Source: an uncultured Bacilli bacterium
GTDB taxonomy: Bacteria > Bacillota_I > Bacilli_A > RF39 > UBA660
NCBI GenBank assembly: GCA_949113215.1
Contig: CARZYU010000026.1
Span: forward strand, 5,404-12,750
Length of the DNA stretch: 7,347 nucleotides
Reading direction: 5' to 3'
Part shown: piece after piece, positions 6,443 to 7,347 of the stretch
How positions within the stretch are numbered: position 1 is the stretch's first letter
Layout of the letters: every line of letters starts with the position of its first letter
Notes under the pieces: model-generated
What the model was told of the DNA's origin: nothing
What the model saw: the letters and a program-made list of their open reading frames with translations, nothing else
Databases searched by the model: none
Program-made: the position numbers and the translations under genes

Positions 6443-7109
6443 AACTTATTGGCGTCTTGTTCGAAGTCTTTTGCCTGTGATGATTCTCTATCTTGGTATC
6501 TTCCTAGTTTTATCTATTATCATGGGATCGGTTGGAACTGAGGAGAAAACCTTTTCGATGTCAAATCCTAAAGTCCTGTTGATCGATCATGATAAGTCAA
6601 CGTTATCGCAAGGATTTCATTCTTTTTTAGAAGAACATGCCGAATTGGTTGACTTGGAGGAAGACGAAGCTAGTTTAGAAGATGCTCTGTTTTATCGCCA
6701 AGTGGATTACATCATCGAAATACCCGAAAACTATATGGAACAGTTTCAAAAAGAAGAGAATCCTAAGTTACAAACCAAAAATGCACCAGGTTCGACGACA
6801 GCAACTTATACCGAAATGTTGTGCAACCGTTTCTTTCAATTGGCAAGAATCTATCAAGATTCCTATTCCGAAGAAGAGTATATTCCAATGATTTTAGAAG
6901 ATTTAAAATCAGGAGACGGAGTTAGATTACTTAATCCTTCCAAAGAAGAAATGCAAAAGGTAGAATCGTTTTTCAATTATACCAATTATACCGTTTTAGC
7001 TCTCTGCCTTTGTGTCATTGGACTCATTACGCATCTTTTCTTACATCCGATGATCAAGAAACGAAATCAGATTAGTTCTACTAGTCCAAGTAAACTTAAT
7101 TGTTCTTAG
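6429..7109 (+). CDS. ABC-2 type transporter permease (second subunit), N-terminal part, prematurely stopped
   Basis: This second permease has a strong GGAGG (6417-6421) 7 bases before ATG, within the end of the first permease gene. The frame gives 226 residues: a helix at about 13-33, an extracytoplasmic domain at about 34-182 including PKVLLIDHD (47-55), and a helix at 184-206 introduced by FFNYTNYTVL. It then ends at TAG 7107-7109 within the KKRNQ...SKLN loop (210-224). The family normally has about 350-400 residues and five or six helices, so only two helices are present here. The missing helices are encoded directly downstream in another frame. I read this as one gene disrupted by a one-base deletion (or a sequence error), not as a naturally short protein. 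Confidence 0.8.
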   Translation: MTVFKTYWRLVRSLLPVMILYLGIFLVLSIIMGSVGTEEKTFSMSNPKVLLIDHDKSTLSQGFHSFLEEHAELVDLEEDEASLEDALFYRQVDYIIEIPENYMEQFQKEENPKLQTKNAPGSTTATYTEMLCNRFFQLARIYQDSYSEEEYIPMILEDLKSGDGVRLLNPSKEEMQKVESFFNYTNYTVLALCLCVIGLITHLFLHPMIKKRNQISSTSPSKLNCS

Positions 7110-7347
7110 GGCATTTCCTGTTGATGTGTGGCAACTTTATATTGTATGTTCTCCTGGGACTTTGTCTGTATCCTTCGGTTATCCTATCGATTCAAGGAAC
7201 TCTCTTTCTTTTAAACCTTTTCTGTTTCCATATCATGGCTCTTTCTTTAGGCTTTTTCTTAGGAAATCTTATTCCGAATAAGGAAGCTCAAAATGGACTT
7301 GTCAATGTCATTGCCCTTGGTACAAGTTTCCTCTGTGGAGCCTTTGT
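7100..7347 (+). pseudogene. Continuation of second ABC-2 permease in the -1 frame, cut by window end
   Basis: From 7100 the -1 frame is open to the window edge, reading LFLGHFLLMCGNF, then a hydrophobic stretch and LYPSVILSIQG, then LNLFCF, LSLGFFLGNLI, NGLVNVIALG and FLCGAF. That is the helix pattern and wording of ABC-2 permeases of this class (LGNL, NGxxNxxxLGxSFLxGxF), so it is the missing C-terminal half of the preceding gene. An upstream stop in this frame at 7097-7099 confines the break to about ten bases. ATG at 7124 and TTG at 7121 could serve for reinitiation, with weak AGGG at 7107-7110, but no proper ribosome binding site is seen. The gene continues past the right edge. Confidence 0.75.

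Noticed and set aside
6682..6891. Plus-strand 69-codon frame inside the second permease
   Set aside because: It is out of frame with the permease, has no ribosome binding site and its translation has no recognisable features.
7091..7109. Programmed -1 ribosomal frameshift in the second permease
   Set aside because: No X-XXY-YYZ slippery heptamer, upstream Shine-Dalgarno stimulator or downstream stem is visible, and no such mechanism is known to me for these permeases.

Overview
The window is AT-rich, densely packed bacterial DNA of the low-GC Bacillota type. Shine-Dalgarno sequences are strong (AGGAG, AAGGAGG), the coding bias is toward A/T, and the gene set fits: a NagZ-type lipoprotein, UvsE, a GSP39-like SDR and an AbrB-ABC operon. 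A Clostridia or Erysipelotrichia-like host is my guess and cannot be fixed from this sequence. I see no rRNA, tRNA, CRISPR array or insertion sequence, and no gene-free stretch above about 110 bases.

Left part (1-2370): A promoter on the minus strand (5-33) points out of the window toward an unseen gene. Opposite it is a single gene for a secreted, lipid-anchored GH3 beta-N-acetylglucosaminidase (111-1313), likely acting on cell-wall muropeptides. It converges on uvsE (minus, 2281-1334), a UV-damage endonuclease with all expected metal-ligand positions. The two genes share a long inverted repeat that looks like a bidirectional terminator and runs into the uvsE coding region.

Middle part (2371-4125): A six-helix DUF2238-type membrane protein of unknown function has a near-consensus extended -10 promoter. 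It is followed by an SDR oxidoreductase of the Bacillus GSP39/YhdF type, which starts at GTG and carries an unusual N-terminal extension. A compact hairpin plus T-tract ends this block.

Right part (4099-7347, open at the right edge): This is a tightly coupled operon with overlapping genes: an AbrB/SpoVT-type regulator, an ABC-2 type ATPase, a first ABC-2 permease and a second ABC-2 permease. The regulator presumably controls the operon, and the two permeases would form a heterodimeric exporter with the ATPase; its substrate is unknown. The second permease is broken by an apparent one-base deletion near 7100. The frame stops at 7107-7109, while convincing permease sequence continues in the -1 frame to the window edge.

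The most notable observations are this frameshift, the overlap of the upstream terminator with the operon promoter and its TATGA repeats, and the SDR extension. I did not find a clearly new biological system; most genes belong to known families.
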